Below are positions 51,859 through 60,767 of a DNA stretch of 64,000 nucleotides, one piece after another (position 1 is the stretch's first letter; each line of letters starts with the position of its first letter). Source of the DNA: Mucilaginibacter_A sp050955045 (lineage in GTDB: Bacteria > Bacteroidota > Bacteroidia > Sphingobacteriales > Sphingobacteriaceae); NCBI GenBank assembly GCA_050955045.1, contig JBPBQV010000001.1, forward strand, positions 186,001-250,000. Reading direction: 5' to 3'. Below the pieces are notes generated by a model. That model searched no databases. It worked only from the letters and a program-made list of their open reading frames with translations, and was not told the origin of the DNA. The translations under genes and the position numbers were made by a program.

Positions 51859-53106
51859 ATGATGCTTCGTTTATCCACCTTTTTTCTTCTTCTCTCCTTG
51901 CAAACTTTTGCCCAAAAAACCGATACAATTTTTCTTAAAAAACTACTACAATCCAAGCCAGAACTGTTTGAAAAAATCCTGCAACATCCAACTAAAAATG
52001 AAGTCCAGATTTTATACACACAGATTGATCGGGATGAAAAAAATACACCACACTTCCGTTATTTCAGCTTCAACTTAAATCCAAAACGTTATTTCTATCC
52101 GGCCAGCACGGTAAAATTACTAACATTGATTTTTGCTTTGGAGAAATCCAATCAGCTTAAAATTAAAGGCATAAAAACAGCATCGATGCAAACCGACAGT
52201 GCTTTTGCCGGGCAAACGAAAGTTGATCGTGATACTTCTGCCGAAAACGGTTTGCCAAGCATTCAACATTATATTAAAAAGATTTTGCTGGTGAGTGATA
52301 ATGATGCTTACAACCGTTTATACGAGTTTGTCGGTCGGGAAGAAATCAACCAAAAACTTAAAAAGTATGGTTTAAACCAGACGCGGATTATTGGAAGGTT
52401 AGCCGTTGGAGATGCAGGTGAAAGTACCAAACACACTAATCCAATCGAATTTTTTGTTGATAAAAGAAGCATCTACAAACAAACTGCACAATTTGATCCA
52501 AATGATTATCCAATGGACATGGAAAATATGTTGCAGGGAAAAGGTTACCTGGATAATAACAATCAATTGGTCAATCAACCTTTTGATTTTGGGGAGAAAA
52601 ATGTCTTTGCAATTCCAGATCAGCAGGAAGTTTTGAAGCGGTTACTGTTTCCGGAAACATATCCGAAAGCGCAACAATTTCAGCTTCAACCAGAAGATTA
52701 TCAATTGATTTACAAGTATATGAGCATGTTCCCAACAGAAAGTAATTATCCAAAATATGCTGCACCATATTATTGGCCAACTTTCTGTAAATTTCTGTTT
52801 TATGGATCAAAAAAAGACACAACTTTAAACCCTGACATCAGGATATTTAATAAAATTGGTGATTCTTACGGCTACAATATCGACAACGCTTACATCGTAG
52901 ATTTTAAAAACAAAGTAGAATTTATGCTGACTGTCGTTGTGCAATCCAACGAAGATGGCATTTATAACGACAATAAATACGAATATGAAACAGTAACGCT
53001 ACCTTTGCTGAAAAACCTTGGACAAGTTATTTATCAGCAAGAATTAACCCGACAAAAGAAGCATTTGCCGGATTTGAAAAAGTTTAAATTTGATTATGAA
53101 AAGTAA
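51859..53106 (+). CDS. exported serine hydrolase, class A beta-lactamase-like
   Basis: 415 residues with a signal peptide ending LQTFAQ. Ser83 and Lys86 (YPASTVKLLTL) form the SxxK motif, Ser146-Asp147-Asn148 (LLVSDNDAYNRLYE) the SDN motif and KIGDSYGY the KTG-equivalent. All three are in penicillin-binding-protein order. The family includes beta-lactamases and D-Ala peptidases, but its long C-terminal part and divergent KxG argue for a different cell-wall or peptide role. It is divergent from the riboswitch. Confidence 0.87.
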   Translation: MMLRLSTFFLLLSLQTFAQKTDTIFLKKLLQSKPELFEKILQHPTKNEVQILYTQIDRDEKNTPHFRYFSFNLNPKRYFYPASTVKLLTLIFALEKSNQLKIKGIKTASMQTDSAFAGQTKVDRDTSAENGLPSIQHYIKKILLVSDNDAYNRLYEFVGREEINQKLKKYGLNQTRIIGRLAVGDAGESTKHTNPIEFFVDKRSIYKQTAQFDPNDYPMDMENMLQGKGYLDNNNQLVNQPFDFGEKNVFAIPDQQEVLKRLLFPETYPKAQQFQLQPEDYQLIYKYMSMFPTESNYPKYAAPYYWPTFCKFLFYGSKKDTTLNPDIRIFNKIGDSYGYNIDNAYIVDFKNKVEFMLTVVVQSNEDGIYNDNKYEYETVTLPLLKNLGQVIYQQELTRQKKHLPDLKKFKFDYEK

Positions 53107-53121
53107 GCTTTACTCAAAATT

Positions 53122-54510
53122 TTAAACCTTAACCTGATGTGTAACCGAATAATATTTTAGCTCGATAATATCGCCCGGTAAAGATTTTGTATTCCAGGAA
53201 TCGTGTATGGAAAGTGCTGTACCAACTGCAGTCGCTTGCGCCATAGAAGCTGCAAAAACTTCGATTTCGGGAAAAGCTTCTGCCAGTAACTTCATAAAAA
53301 TTACATTTTTGCTGAAACCGCCATCTACAAAAATCCGCTTCACATTGGTTCCTTCCAAAACCAATTGGGTTGATTCTTTTTGAAGGTTTACCAAATCTAA
53401 AATTAATTGGTGATAAGCTTCTTCATCTGTAGCAAAAGCATTTATATCGCGCTGTGCAAAAACAGATTCTTTTAAATTGATACTGTTTTTATCGGTATTT
53501 TTTAGTTCGGGCTCCTGCTGAAATTTTTCTATTAAAGCAGCATTAAACGGCATTGAACGATAATAATGCGGATGTTGGTTAAAGTGTGCCGCAATACGTT
53601 TAACCTGATTTTCCAATTCGTATCCTGAAAATATTCGAGAAGCTTTAACTGGTTTTCCCTGAAACTGCAGATAACTTAAACAATCTTTTTTAAGTTCTTC
53701 GTTGGTTAAAGTAGATTGATTAAAAGGATTTAAACTGATGCACCACGTGCCGGTAGAAAGCAATATAAAAGGCTCGTGAAAGTTGACTAGATAAGGAATT
53801 AACGCGGCAGAACTATCATGTAAACCAATGCCGACGGAATAATTATTACCTGGAAAAGCGGCTGGCAAAACCTGTTCGGCCGACATTAACGGTGCCAGTT
53901 TACCTAAAATACCTTCTTTAGTAACCCACTCGTGGTAAGTATCTCGTTTAAAATCCCAAAGATTAGTATGGCAACCGATACTGGTGATATCCGAAAAAAC
54001 ACGACCGGAAATTAAATGACTTAAATATTGTGGTAAATGAAGCGCGTATTTGATCTGTTCAAATAATTCTGGCTGTTCGTATTTGATCCGGTAAATCTGC
54101 ATTCCAGAGTTCAGGTTTCCCAAAACCGGAGAAGCTGTACGAACAGAAAATGCTTCTTCTCCACCATAATTATTGTAAAACTGCTTTTTTAATTGTTCTG
54201 AATATGGTTTTAAATAATTGTACAACGGCGCAACTGGCTGACCGTTTTCATCAATATAAACAAAACTGGCACCATAAGTAGAAAAGTTAATGGCTTTGAT
54301 TTCGAATTCTTTCAACCTGAAAACCTCCCGCAAAGAATCAAAAACCGAAAGACGCAAACTTTCCAGGTTTTCGCAGGGATCGCCGTCTTCATCAACGGTT
54401 TCTTTAAATTGTGCTGATTTTTCAAAAACGATTTTATAATTCTCGTCAAAAAGAAAAAGTTTTTTGTTCGTTTTACCTACGTCGAAAATAGCGATTACGG
54501 GAGTTTTCAT
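53122..54510 (-). CDS. rhaB: FGGY-family sugar kinase, L-rhamnulokinase
   Basis: 462 residues, an actin-like kinase of two domains. VIAIFDVGKTNKKLFLFDEN is the phosphate-1 motif and GLHDSSAALIPYLV and LLSTGTWCISLNPF are the FGGY central motifs; RIFVDGGFSKNVIFMKLLAE is the adenosine motif. It phosphorylates L-rhamnulose in the rhamnose pathway, a call from operon context since FGGY kinases cannot be told apart by eye. It is the last gene of the rha cluster. Confidence 0.87.
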   Translation of the reverse strand: MKTPVIAIFDVGKTNKKLFLFDENYKIVFEKSAQFKETVDEDGDPCENLESLRLSVFDSLREVFRLKEFEIKAINFSTYGASFVYIDENGQPVAPLYNYLKPYSEQLKKQFYNNYGGEEAFSVRTASPVLGNLNSGMQIYRIKYEQPELFEQIKYALHLPQYLSHLISGRVFSDITSIGCHTNLWDFKRDTYHEWVTKEGILGKLAPLMSAEQVLPAAFPGNNYSVGIGLHDSSAALIPYLVNFHEPFILLSTGTWCISLNPFNQSTLTNEELKKDCLSYLQFQGKPVKASRIFSGYELENQVKRIAAHFNQHPHYYRSMPFNAALIEKFQQEPELKNTDKNSINLKESVFAQRDINAFATDEEAYHQLILDLVNLQKESTQLVLEGTNVKRIFVDGGFSKNVIFMKLLAEAFPEIEVFAASMAQATAVGTALSIHDSWNTKSLPGDIIELKYYSVTHQVKV

Positions 54511-54512
54511 TT

Positions 54513-54611
54513 GAGTATCAAGTATTTGGTATCAAGTATTCAGTATCAAGTAAACGCTTCTTTTACCGCATACTTTTAGTCTTGAGACTTGATACTTAAT
54601 ATCTGATACTG
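54513..54611. repeat. tandem-inverted GTATCAAGT repeat between rhaI and rhaB
   Basis: AGTATCAAGTATT-like units occur three times from 54514 to 54551, and inverted forms (GACTTGATACTTAATATC, TGATACT) follow from 54586 to 54611. The whole 99 bases can fold as a large stem. A GCTTCTTTTACCGCA copy of the main dispersed repeat sits in its loop at 54556. It looks like a second extragenic palindrome family. Confidence 0.72.
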
Positions 54612-54615
54612 TCAA

Positions 54616-55890
54616 TTACAATCCGGTTGCCACAGTTTTATTACCACGCTCGCCAATCAGGTTTTCCCTTACTTTTAAAGAGCGGTAAAGTTTTAACGGA
54701 TCAATTGCGCCGCCTGCACGAACGCGCGCCTCGGCAACAATAGCTCGAACATCGGTACGGAAAACATCCTGCAAAATCTCCTGACAACGCACCACATCGC
54801 TAACCGCCTGTGCTTCGTTTAAGGCTTTACGATCAACCAAAAGTGCCTGTGCATACGCAATCATGATCGCTTCTACCGATTGCAGCAAATCCTCCAAAGG
54901 ATCTTTTACGTTGTGAGATGCATCGATCATCCAGCCTAAACCTGTTGCATGATCCATTCCTTTCGCATCCATTCCTTCTACCAACTCATTGAAAATCAGG
55001 AATAATTGATATGGACGAATACTGCCGGTTGTTAAATCATCATCCGCGTATTTAGAATCGTTGAAGTGAAAACCGCCTAATTTGCCTTCCATCAGTAATA
55101 AAGAAACAATTTGCTCGATGTTGGCATTTGGCAGATGATGGCCTAAATCAACCAAAGTATAAGCTTTCGGGCCGAGTTTGTTGGCGTATAAAAGTGATTG
55201 TCCCCAATCGGCAACGGTAGTAGAATAAAAGTTTGGTTCGAAGGCTTTGTACTCTACAAAAACCTTCCAGTTTTCTGGTAACGCGGCGTAAATTTCCTGC
55301 AAACTTTCCAAAGTATTTTGGAAAGCTCTGCGCATGTTTAACTGACCAGGAAACGCAGAACCATCTGCCAGCCAAACAGTTAAAGCATCAGAACCTAATT
55401 CGATTCCGTGTTTGATAACTTCAATATTGTGATTAATGGCTTGTTTGCGAACTGCTTTATCCACGTTTTGCAACGAGCCGAATTTGTAACTTAACTTTTG
55501 ATCAGCCTGATCCTGAAAAGTATTGGAATTTACAGCATCAAAACGCAAGCCGTGTTGTGCAGCTAATGTTTTTATCGCCTGATAATTTTGTGGGATATCC
55601 CAGGGAATGTGCAAAGAAATTGCGCCGCTGGATTTGTTCAACGCATGAAGCAAACCTACATCTTCAATTTTTTCTTCTAAACTGCGTGGTTCTCCGCTGC
55701 CAGAAAAACGGCCGAATCGTGTTCCACCTGTTCCCAAAGCCCAACTTGGAATGGCAATCTGGAAATCAATTAATTTTTGGATTACAGCTTCCATGTTTGA
55801 AAACTGCTCTTCTACAAATTCAAATTTGCGTTGATGACTGGCAGCTGCTAACTGATTTTGTTCTTCTATTTTATATTTTTCAATCTGCAT
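54616..55890 (-). CDS. rhaI: L-rhamnose isomerase (RhaI type)
   Basis: 424 residues, a TIM-barrel sugar isomerase that converts L-rhamnose to L-rhamnulose. QIAIPSWALGTGGTRFGRFS, GAISLHIPWDIPQNYQAIKT, VFVEYKAFEPNFYSTTVADW, LVDLGHHLPNANIEQIVSLL, GFHFNDSKYADDDLTTGSI and LGWMIDASHNVKDPLEDLLQ hold the Glu, Asp and His metal ligands. This is the RhaI branch found in Bacteroidota and some Gram-positives, not the E. coli RhaA type. Confidence 0.9.
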   Translation of the reverse strand: MQIEKYKIEEQNQLAAASHQRKFEFVEEQFSNMEAVIQKLIDFQIAIPSWALGTGGTRFGRFSGSGEPRSLEEKIEDVGLLHALNKSSGAISLHIPWDIPQNYQAIKTLAAQHGLRFDAVNSNTFQDQADQKLSYKFGSLQNVDKAVRKQAINHNIEVIKHGIELGSDALTVWLADGSAFPGQLNMRRAFQNTLESLQEIYAALPENWKVFVEYKAFEPNFYSTTVADWGQSLLYANKLGPKAYTLVDLGHHLPNANIEQIVSLLLMEGKLGGFHFNDSKYADDDLTTGSIRPYQLFLIFNELVEGMDAKGMDHATGLGWMIDASHNVKDPLEDLLQSVEAIMIAYAQALLVDRKALNEAQAVSDVVRCQEILQDVFRTDVRAIVAEARVRAGGAIDPLKLYRSLKVRENLIGERGNKTVATGL

Positions 55891-55952
55891 TATTTTAGGT
55901 TTTAGTCCGAATTTTGGATAAAAATAGAATTGGTTTCTGTTTATATAAATTT

Positions 55953-55992
55953 AAAAAACAGTAAGAATCCTTCACTATTCTTACTGTTTTTT
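55953..55992. terminator. hairpin terminator between rhaEW and rhaI
   Basis: AAAAAACAGTAAGAA and TTCTTACTGTTTTTT form a 15-base stem with T-runs on both strands. It lies inside the rha cluster, so downstream rhaI-rhaB expression should depend on readthrough or on a separate promoter near 55930 (TATTTTTA on the minus strand). Confidence 0.78.
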
Positions 55993-56005
55993 TATGATGC
56001 TTCTT

Positions 56006-58126
56006 TTATCGCACAAAAGCCATGGCCACGCCGCCATCAACGTTCAAGATATTCCCGGTAGATTTTTTAAGCAAACCGCCAACAAAAGCGAAACAAGCAT
56101 TGGCAATATCATCCGGCAAAATAATCTGATTTAATAAAGTACGTTTGGCGTAATAAGCTGGCAGTTCGGCAACGGTAATTCCATAAGCTTTGGCACGGCC
56201 TTCTGCCCAACCGCCGGCCCAGATATTGCTATCGCTGATTACGGCATCCGGATTTACTACGTTAACACGGATTCCATCAGCACCTAATTCAGCAGCATTT
56301 AAGCGGCTTAAATGTAACTGTGCTGCTTTTGCAGAACCATAACCAGCGTTATTTGGTCCGGAAACTAAAGCATTTTTACTCACAATATTGATGACATCAC
56401 CACCAATATCCTGCTTGCGCATTACTTCCGTAGCTGCCTGCGTAACGAAGAACTGACCTTTCACCAAAACGTCATATAATAAATCCCAGTCTTTTTCGGT
56501 GTGGCCTTCAATCGTTTTGGAGATGGATAAACCTGCATTATTGATCACAATATCTACACCGCCAAAAGTTAAAGCGGCTGTATCCATTGCTTCTTTTATA
56601 TCAGTAAATTTAGTAACGTCTAAAATTGCAGTTCCATAAGAATCTTTGCCGTAAAGCTTTTTAAATTCTTCTCCAGCAGCTTCCAGACGCTCGGCATTCA
56701 TGTCGTTTAAAATGACGACTGCACCTTCATCTACAAACTTTTTAGCAATGGCTTTTCCAATTCCGCCTGCGCTGCCGGTAATTAAAGCGATGCGGCCGGA
56801 AAGTGCTTTTGGCTTCGGCATCCGTTGTAATTTAGCTTCTTCTAGCAACCAGTATTCAATATCAAAAGCTTCCTGGCGAGGTAATGAAGTGTATTCGGAA
56901 ATCGCTTCCGCGCCTTTCATAACGTTGATGGCGTTGGTATAAAACTCGGCAGCAACGCGCGTAGTTTGTTTGTCTTTGGAGAAAGTAAACATCCCAATGC
57001 CGGGATATAGAATTACAACCGGATTGGTATCCCGAATAGCCGGGCTGTTTTCGTGTTTACAAGTCTTGTAATAATCCGTGTACATCTGGCGATAAGCTTC
57101 GAATGCAGGAGCCAGTTTTTCTTTTAATGCTGCTACGTCTGTAAGGTCTTCAGCAGGTGCTAAATTCAATACTAACGGACTAATTTTGGTGCGTAAAAAG
57201 TGATCCGGGCAACTGGTTCCCATTGGAGCCAATCTATCTAAATCATTAGAATTGATGAATTCCAGTACGCGTGCATCATCGGTAAAATGCCCGATCATGC
57301 TTTGTTTACTGCTGCAAAATCCGCGTAAAACCGGCGCCAAAGCAGCAGCTTGTTTTAAGCGATTTTCCTGATCTAAACTTTGGATTTTTTGTCCGCCGAA
57401 AATCGGGCCTTTTTTACCATAATTTTGTTCCAGGTATTCGGCACATTTTTCGATTACTTCTAAAGTATTGATGTAACTTTCGTAAGCGGTATCGCCCCAG
57501 GTAAATAAACCGTGAGACCCCAACATAATACCACGAATTCCAGGATTTGCATTCAGACAAGCTTTTAACTGCAAGCCTAATTCAAAACCAGGTTTTTTCC
57601 ATTCTACCCAACCAATGGTTCCGCCAAATAAATCTTGTGTAATTTGCTTACCATCTTTTGCCGCAGCAATGGCAATGGCTGCATCAGGGTGCAAGTGATC
57701 AATATGTTTAAACGGTAAAAACCCATGTAAAGGCGTATCAATGGAAGGTGCTTTAGAATTCAGGTCGAAAATAGAATGATTGAACAACTCAACCATTTCA
57801 TCTTCATGTTCTACACCGCGATAAACGTTTTTCAAACTGCGCAAACGATCAACATATAAAGCAGCCAATCCGCTTTTTTTCAATGTACCAATATCGCCGC
57901 CTGATCCTTTAATCCACATCACTTCGGTTTCTGCACCAGTCAGCGGATCTTTAGCCATTAATTTACATGATGTATTGCCGCCGCCATAATTGGTGAGGCG
58001 CAAATCTGCTCCCAGCAAATTAGAGCGATAAATTAATAAAGCCACTTCATCGCCGGCCAATTCTGCTGCTTTGGCATCATCCCATAAATAGCTTACATGT
58101 TTAAATTGCTGTGTTGTAACTGACAT
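56006..58126 (-). CDS. rhaEW: bifunctional rhamnulose-1-phosphate aldolase/lactaldehyde dehydrogenase
   Basis: 706 residues. The N-terminal class II aldolase part carries LTNYGGGNTSCKLMA, EVMWIKGSGGDIGTL, HGFLPFKHIDHLHPDAAIAI (zinc His cluster) and GIMLGSHGLFTWGDTAYE. The C-terminal short-chain dehydrogenase has GRIALITGSAGGIGKAIAKK, DIVINNAGLSISKTI and YGSAKAAQLHLSRL (Tyr-Lys pair). The fusion splits rhamnulose 1-phosphate and oxidises lactaldehyde to lactate. The stop codon TAA is part of a dispersed-repeat copy (GATAAAAGAAGCAT). Confidence 0.95.
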   Translation of the reverse strand: MSVTTQQFKHVSYLWDDAKAAELAGDEVALLIYRSNLLGADLRLTNYGGGNTSCKLMAKDPLTGAETEVMWIKGSGGDIGTLKKSGLAALYVDRLRSLKNVYRGVEHEDEMVELFNHSIFDLNSKAPSIDTPLHGFLPFKHIDHLHPDAAIAIAAAKDGKQITQDLFGGTIGWVEWKKPGFELGLQLKACLNANPGIRGIMLGSHGLFTWGDTAYESYINTLEVIEKCAEYLEQNYGKKGPIFGGQKIQSLDQENRLKQAAALAPVLRGFCSSKQSMIGHFTDDARVLEFINSNDLDRLAPMGTSCPDHFLRTKISPLVLNLAPAEDLTDVAALKEKLAPAFEAYRQMYTDYYKTCKHENSPAIRDTNPVVILYPGIGMFTFSKDKQTTRVAAEFYTNAINVMKGAEAISEYTSLPRQEAFDIEYWLLEEAKLQRMPKPKALSGRIALITGSAGGIGKAIAKKFVDEGAVVILNDMNAERLEAAGEEFKKLYGKDSYGTAILDVTKFTDIKEAMDTAALTFGGVDIVINNAGLSISKTIEGHTEKDWDLLYDVLVKGQFFVTQAATEVMRKQDIGGDVINIVSKNALVSGPNNAGYGSAKAAQLHLSRLNAAELGADGIRVNVVNPDAVISDSNIWAGGWAEGRAKAYGITVAELPAYYAKRTLLNQIILPDDIANACFAFVGGLLKKSTGNILNVDGGVAMAFVR

Positions 58127-58161
58127 ATTTTAAAAAAATTGAAATCCGTATTTAATATTAA

Positions 58162-59244
58162 TTAATGCTGAAGTGAATTACCGTAACCAACCAAAATAAC
58201 CGATAAAATGATTACAAAAATACCGGTCAAAACAGTAGCATAAGCTTTTTTGCTAACGCCTTTCCATTCGTTTAAAACAAGGCCCCAGATATTGGCAATC
58301 AGGATGATAAAGGCCATGTGCAAAATCCAGGAACTGGCGCCGTTTCCTAACTTGCTCTCTCCCATTCCGTAGAAAAAGAATTGCAGAAACCACGTAGTTC
58401 CGGCTAAAGCAGAGAAGATATAATTGCGCAGTAATGGTGTTTTTTTATCGGTATAATCTGAAAACGTTTTATTTCGGGCATTCAAAACCATACACCAGAT
58501 AAAATTAGTTGTCAAACCACCCCAGAGAATTACCACATACGTAACATTATTTTGGTAAAGGAAATTGATGTTGCCTGGATGCGCAGTTTTCCAGATTGCA
58601 TTGGCTACATCAGCCATAGATTTTCCGGCTTCTAAACCAAAATTAAAACAGGCACTTAATATACCCGAAACAATTGCAACAGTTATACCTAAACCAAACC
58701 GATAATCTTTATTATCTTCCACATCCATAGTGTGTTTAGCCAGTTCTTTATCTTTCATTGTACCTGCTTTTCCGCAGATCATGATGCCAATCGTGGTTAA
58801 TAAAATACCTGCCAAAACAAGCTGCCCCCAATTACTGTGCAGCAAAATGGAGATGGTATCTTTACCAGCGGTCGGAAAAAAATCATAATAAATAGATGGC
58901 AGCAACGAACCAAAAACCGCGCTTAATCCTAAAATAATCGTACTGCCGAGAGAAACGCCCAAGTAGCGCACGCCCAAACCGTAAGTTAAACCACCAATTC
59001 CCCACAGCAAACCGAAGAAAAAAGTTAAGCCTAAAATGCCACTATCAGTTTGTCTGATGATCTCTGCAAAATTTGGGATGGTTAAATAAGCTGCTAATGG
59101 CGGTACAATCAACCAGGAAAAAATGCCGCCTACAATCCAGTAACTTTCCCAAGCCCAGCCTTTAACTTTTTTATACGGAATGTAAAAACTACCCGAGGCA
59201 AAACCGCCTATAAAATGGAAAATTACGCCAAGGATTACTTGCAT
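58162..59244 (-). CDS. rhaT: L-rhamnose/proton symporter RhaT
   Basis: 360 residues with ten hydrophobic segments. GVIFHFIGGFASGSFYIPYK, KVKGWAWESYWIVGGIFSWL, GGLTYGLGVRYLGVSLGSTI and GILSACFNFGLEAGKSMA are RhaT features. It is the first gene of the rha operon, 35 bases before rhaEW, and brings L-rhamnose across the inner membrane with a proton. No rhamnosidase or regulator is in the window. Confidence 0.94.
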   Translation of the reverse strand: MQVILGVIFHFIGGFASGSFYIPYKKVKGWAWESYWIVGGIFSWLIVPPLAAYLTIPNFAEIIRQTDSGILGLTFFFGLLWGIGGLTYGLGVRYLGVSLGSTIILGLSAVFGSLLPSIYYDFFPTAGKDTISILLHSNWGQLVLAGILLTTIGIMICGKAGTMKDKELAKHTMDVEDNKDYRFGLGITVAIVSGILSACFNFGLEAGKSMADVANAIWKTAHPGNINFLYQNNVTYVVILWGGLTTNFIWCMVLNARNKTFSDYTDKKTPLLRNYIFSALAGTTWFLQFFFYGMGESKLGNGASSWILHMAFIILIANIWGLVLNEWKGVSKKAYATVLTGIFVIILSVILVGYGNSLQH

Positions 59245-59347
59245 GTAGGTTTTAGAATTAGTAAGTTCTCAAAATTGGTTACGTGCTAAAAGTAATTAAG
59301 CGTGCTTAATCTCCTGTTATGTACTGTCCTGCAAAGCAAAACTAGTT

Positions 59348-60640
59348 TTAACTTGCTTTGCCAGAAATTATATTCGCAACTTCCAAACCCGAGACCAGTG
59401 CCGCTTCAACTGTTCCTAATTGTTCTCCTTCAAATAAAGCTTCTCCGGCAAAATAGATGGTTTGCGCAACTGGTGTTTTTAAGATTTTTCGGGACGATGC
59501 TGTTTTTACCGTTGCATAACTGTAAGAACCGCGCGTGAAAGGATCAGTCGTCCAATTATAAACTTTAGCTGATACTATTTTTTGGTTGATAAAAGAAGCA
59601 TCAACTTTAAAAATACTGGCAAGTGATTGGATAGATTTTTGCAAAATTTCGTCATCACTTAAAGCCTGAATTTTATCCTGCGGATTTCCGCCCAGCCAAC
59701 CCGTAAAAACATTGGATTTTTGCGGAGTTTGCGCCCACCAGGTTGGTATTTTTTCTTTGGAGAACAGAAATTGCAAGTTGGTTAATCCTTTCTGTTCCCA
59801 AAAAAGTTCTGAGAATTCGATTAAAATTTTGATGATCGCACCGAAACCCATATCTGTAGCTGCTTGTCTTTGTTCGGACAAATCCGGATGGAAATTGATT
59901 GCACCAGTTTCATTTCCATTCAAAACTAAAATGCCCAACGGAACAGTTAACACCAATTTTTTGCCGGTAAAAACAGTATCATCCGCAGTAATTATTTCAA
60001 CAGAATTTGGTTGCCAGTTTACCTGCTTTACAACGGAATTTAATACAATCTTACCACCAAGATTTGTGATTTGATCTGCCAGAAAATCCATCAATTGCAC
60101 ATAACCGCCAGGAATCCGGTATTGCGTTTCTTCTTCGTGGTCGCTTAACCATTCATCCCGTAAGGAAAACAAACTAACTCGTTTCGGATCAGCCGTATCG
60201 TAACCGGCAGCAAATTGTATCACAGATTTTCGCAGTCCGATGTATTTTTCTTCGTGGAAATATTGCTGTAAAAACTGTTCAAGCGACTGGTCGTCCTGAA
60301 CTTCATTCAAAGCTTTTTCAAACTCGTCCCAATGCTCCATAAAAAATTCTGACTGTTTGATTTCACCGTTTTTCGCTTGAAAATTATCACCCGAAACAGG
60401 TTCGTATTTGATGCCTGCTTCTTTTAACAGCTTTAAAGTGAGTGGTAATTCGCCGTGTACAAATTCGGCTCCTAACTCAATTGGCTGGGTAAAATCTTGT
60501 CCGGAAAATGTGTAGCAGCGGCCACCGATGCGGTTTCTGGCTTCTAATAGGATTACTTTTTTATTGGTTTTGGAAAGTTCATGAGCGGTTATTAAGCCTG
60601 CGGCACCGGTGCCAATAACTATTACATCAGCATTATTCAT
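59348..60640 (-). CDS. flavin monoamine oxidase-family protein
   Basis: 430 residues. The FAD-binding fold opens ADVIVIGTGAAGLITAHELS (GxGxxG) with KVILLEARNRIGGRCYTFSG next, and closes QTIYFAGEALFEGEQLGTVE and AALVSGLEVANII. The middle has WLSDHEEETQYRIPGGYVQL. Members oxidise amines or related amino compounds; substrate is unknown. It is downstream of proBA with a REP-like inverted repeat between them and has four repeat copies in its coding sequence. Confidence 0.9.
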   Translation of the reverse strand: MNNADVIVIGTGAAGLITAHELSKTNKKVILLEARNRIGGRCYTFSGQDFTQPIELGAEFVHGELPLTLKLLKEAGIKYEPVSGDNFQAKNGEIKQSEFFMEHWDEFEKALNEVQDDQSLEQFLQQYFHEEKYIGLRKSVIQFAAGYDTADPKRVSLFSLRDEWLSDHEEETQYRIPGGYVQLMDFLADQITNLGGKIVLNSVVKQVNWQPNSVEIITADDTVFTGKKLVLTVPLGILVLNGNETGAINFHPDLSEQRQAATDMGFGAIIKILIEFSELFWEQKGLTNLQFLFSKEKIPTWWAQTPQKSNVFTGWLGGNPQDKIQALSDDEILQKSIQSLASIFKVDASFINQKIVSAKVYNWTTDPFTRGSYSYATVKTASSRKILKTPVAQTIYFAGEALFEGEQLGTVEAALVSGLEVANIISGKAS

Positions 60641-60681
60641 GAAGATTTAAACCGGAAATTTATGTTATTGTGTTATTTGTC

Positions 60682-60758
60682 ATTTCGACGATAGGATAAA
60701 TTTTTATTGAACCAGACATAATAATTATTAAAAAAAATATTTCTCCTATCGTCGAAAT
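60682..60758. repeat. long inverted repeat, REP-like
   Basis: ATTTCGACGATAGGA (60682-60696) and TCCTATCGTCGAAAT (60744-60758) are perfect 15-base arms around 47 AT-rich bases. The left side begins GTCATTTCGAC, like the element at 7041. It lies between the amine oxidase start and the proA stop. Confidence 0.75.
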
Positions 60759-60767
60759 AATAAACTC

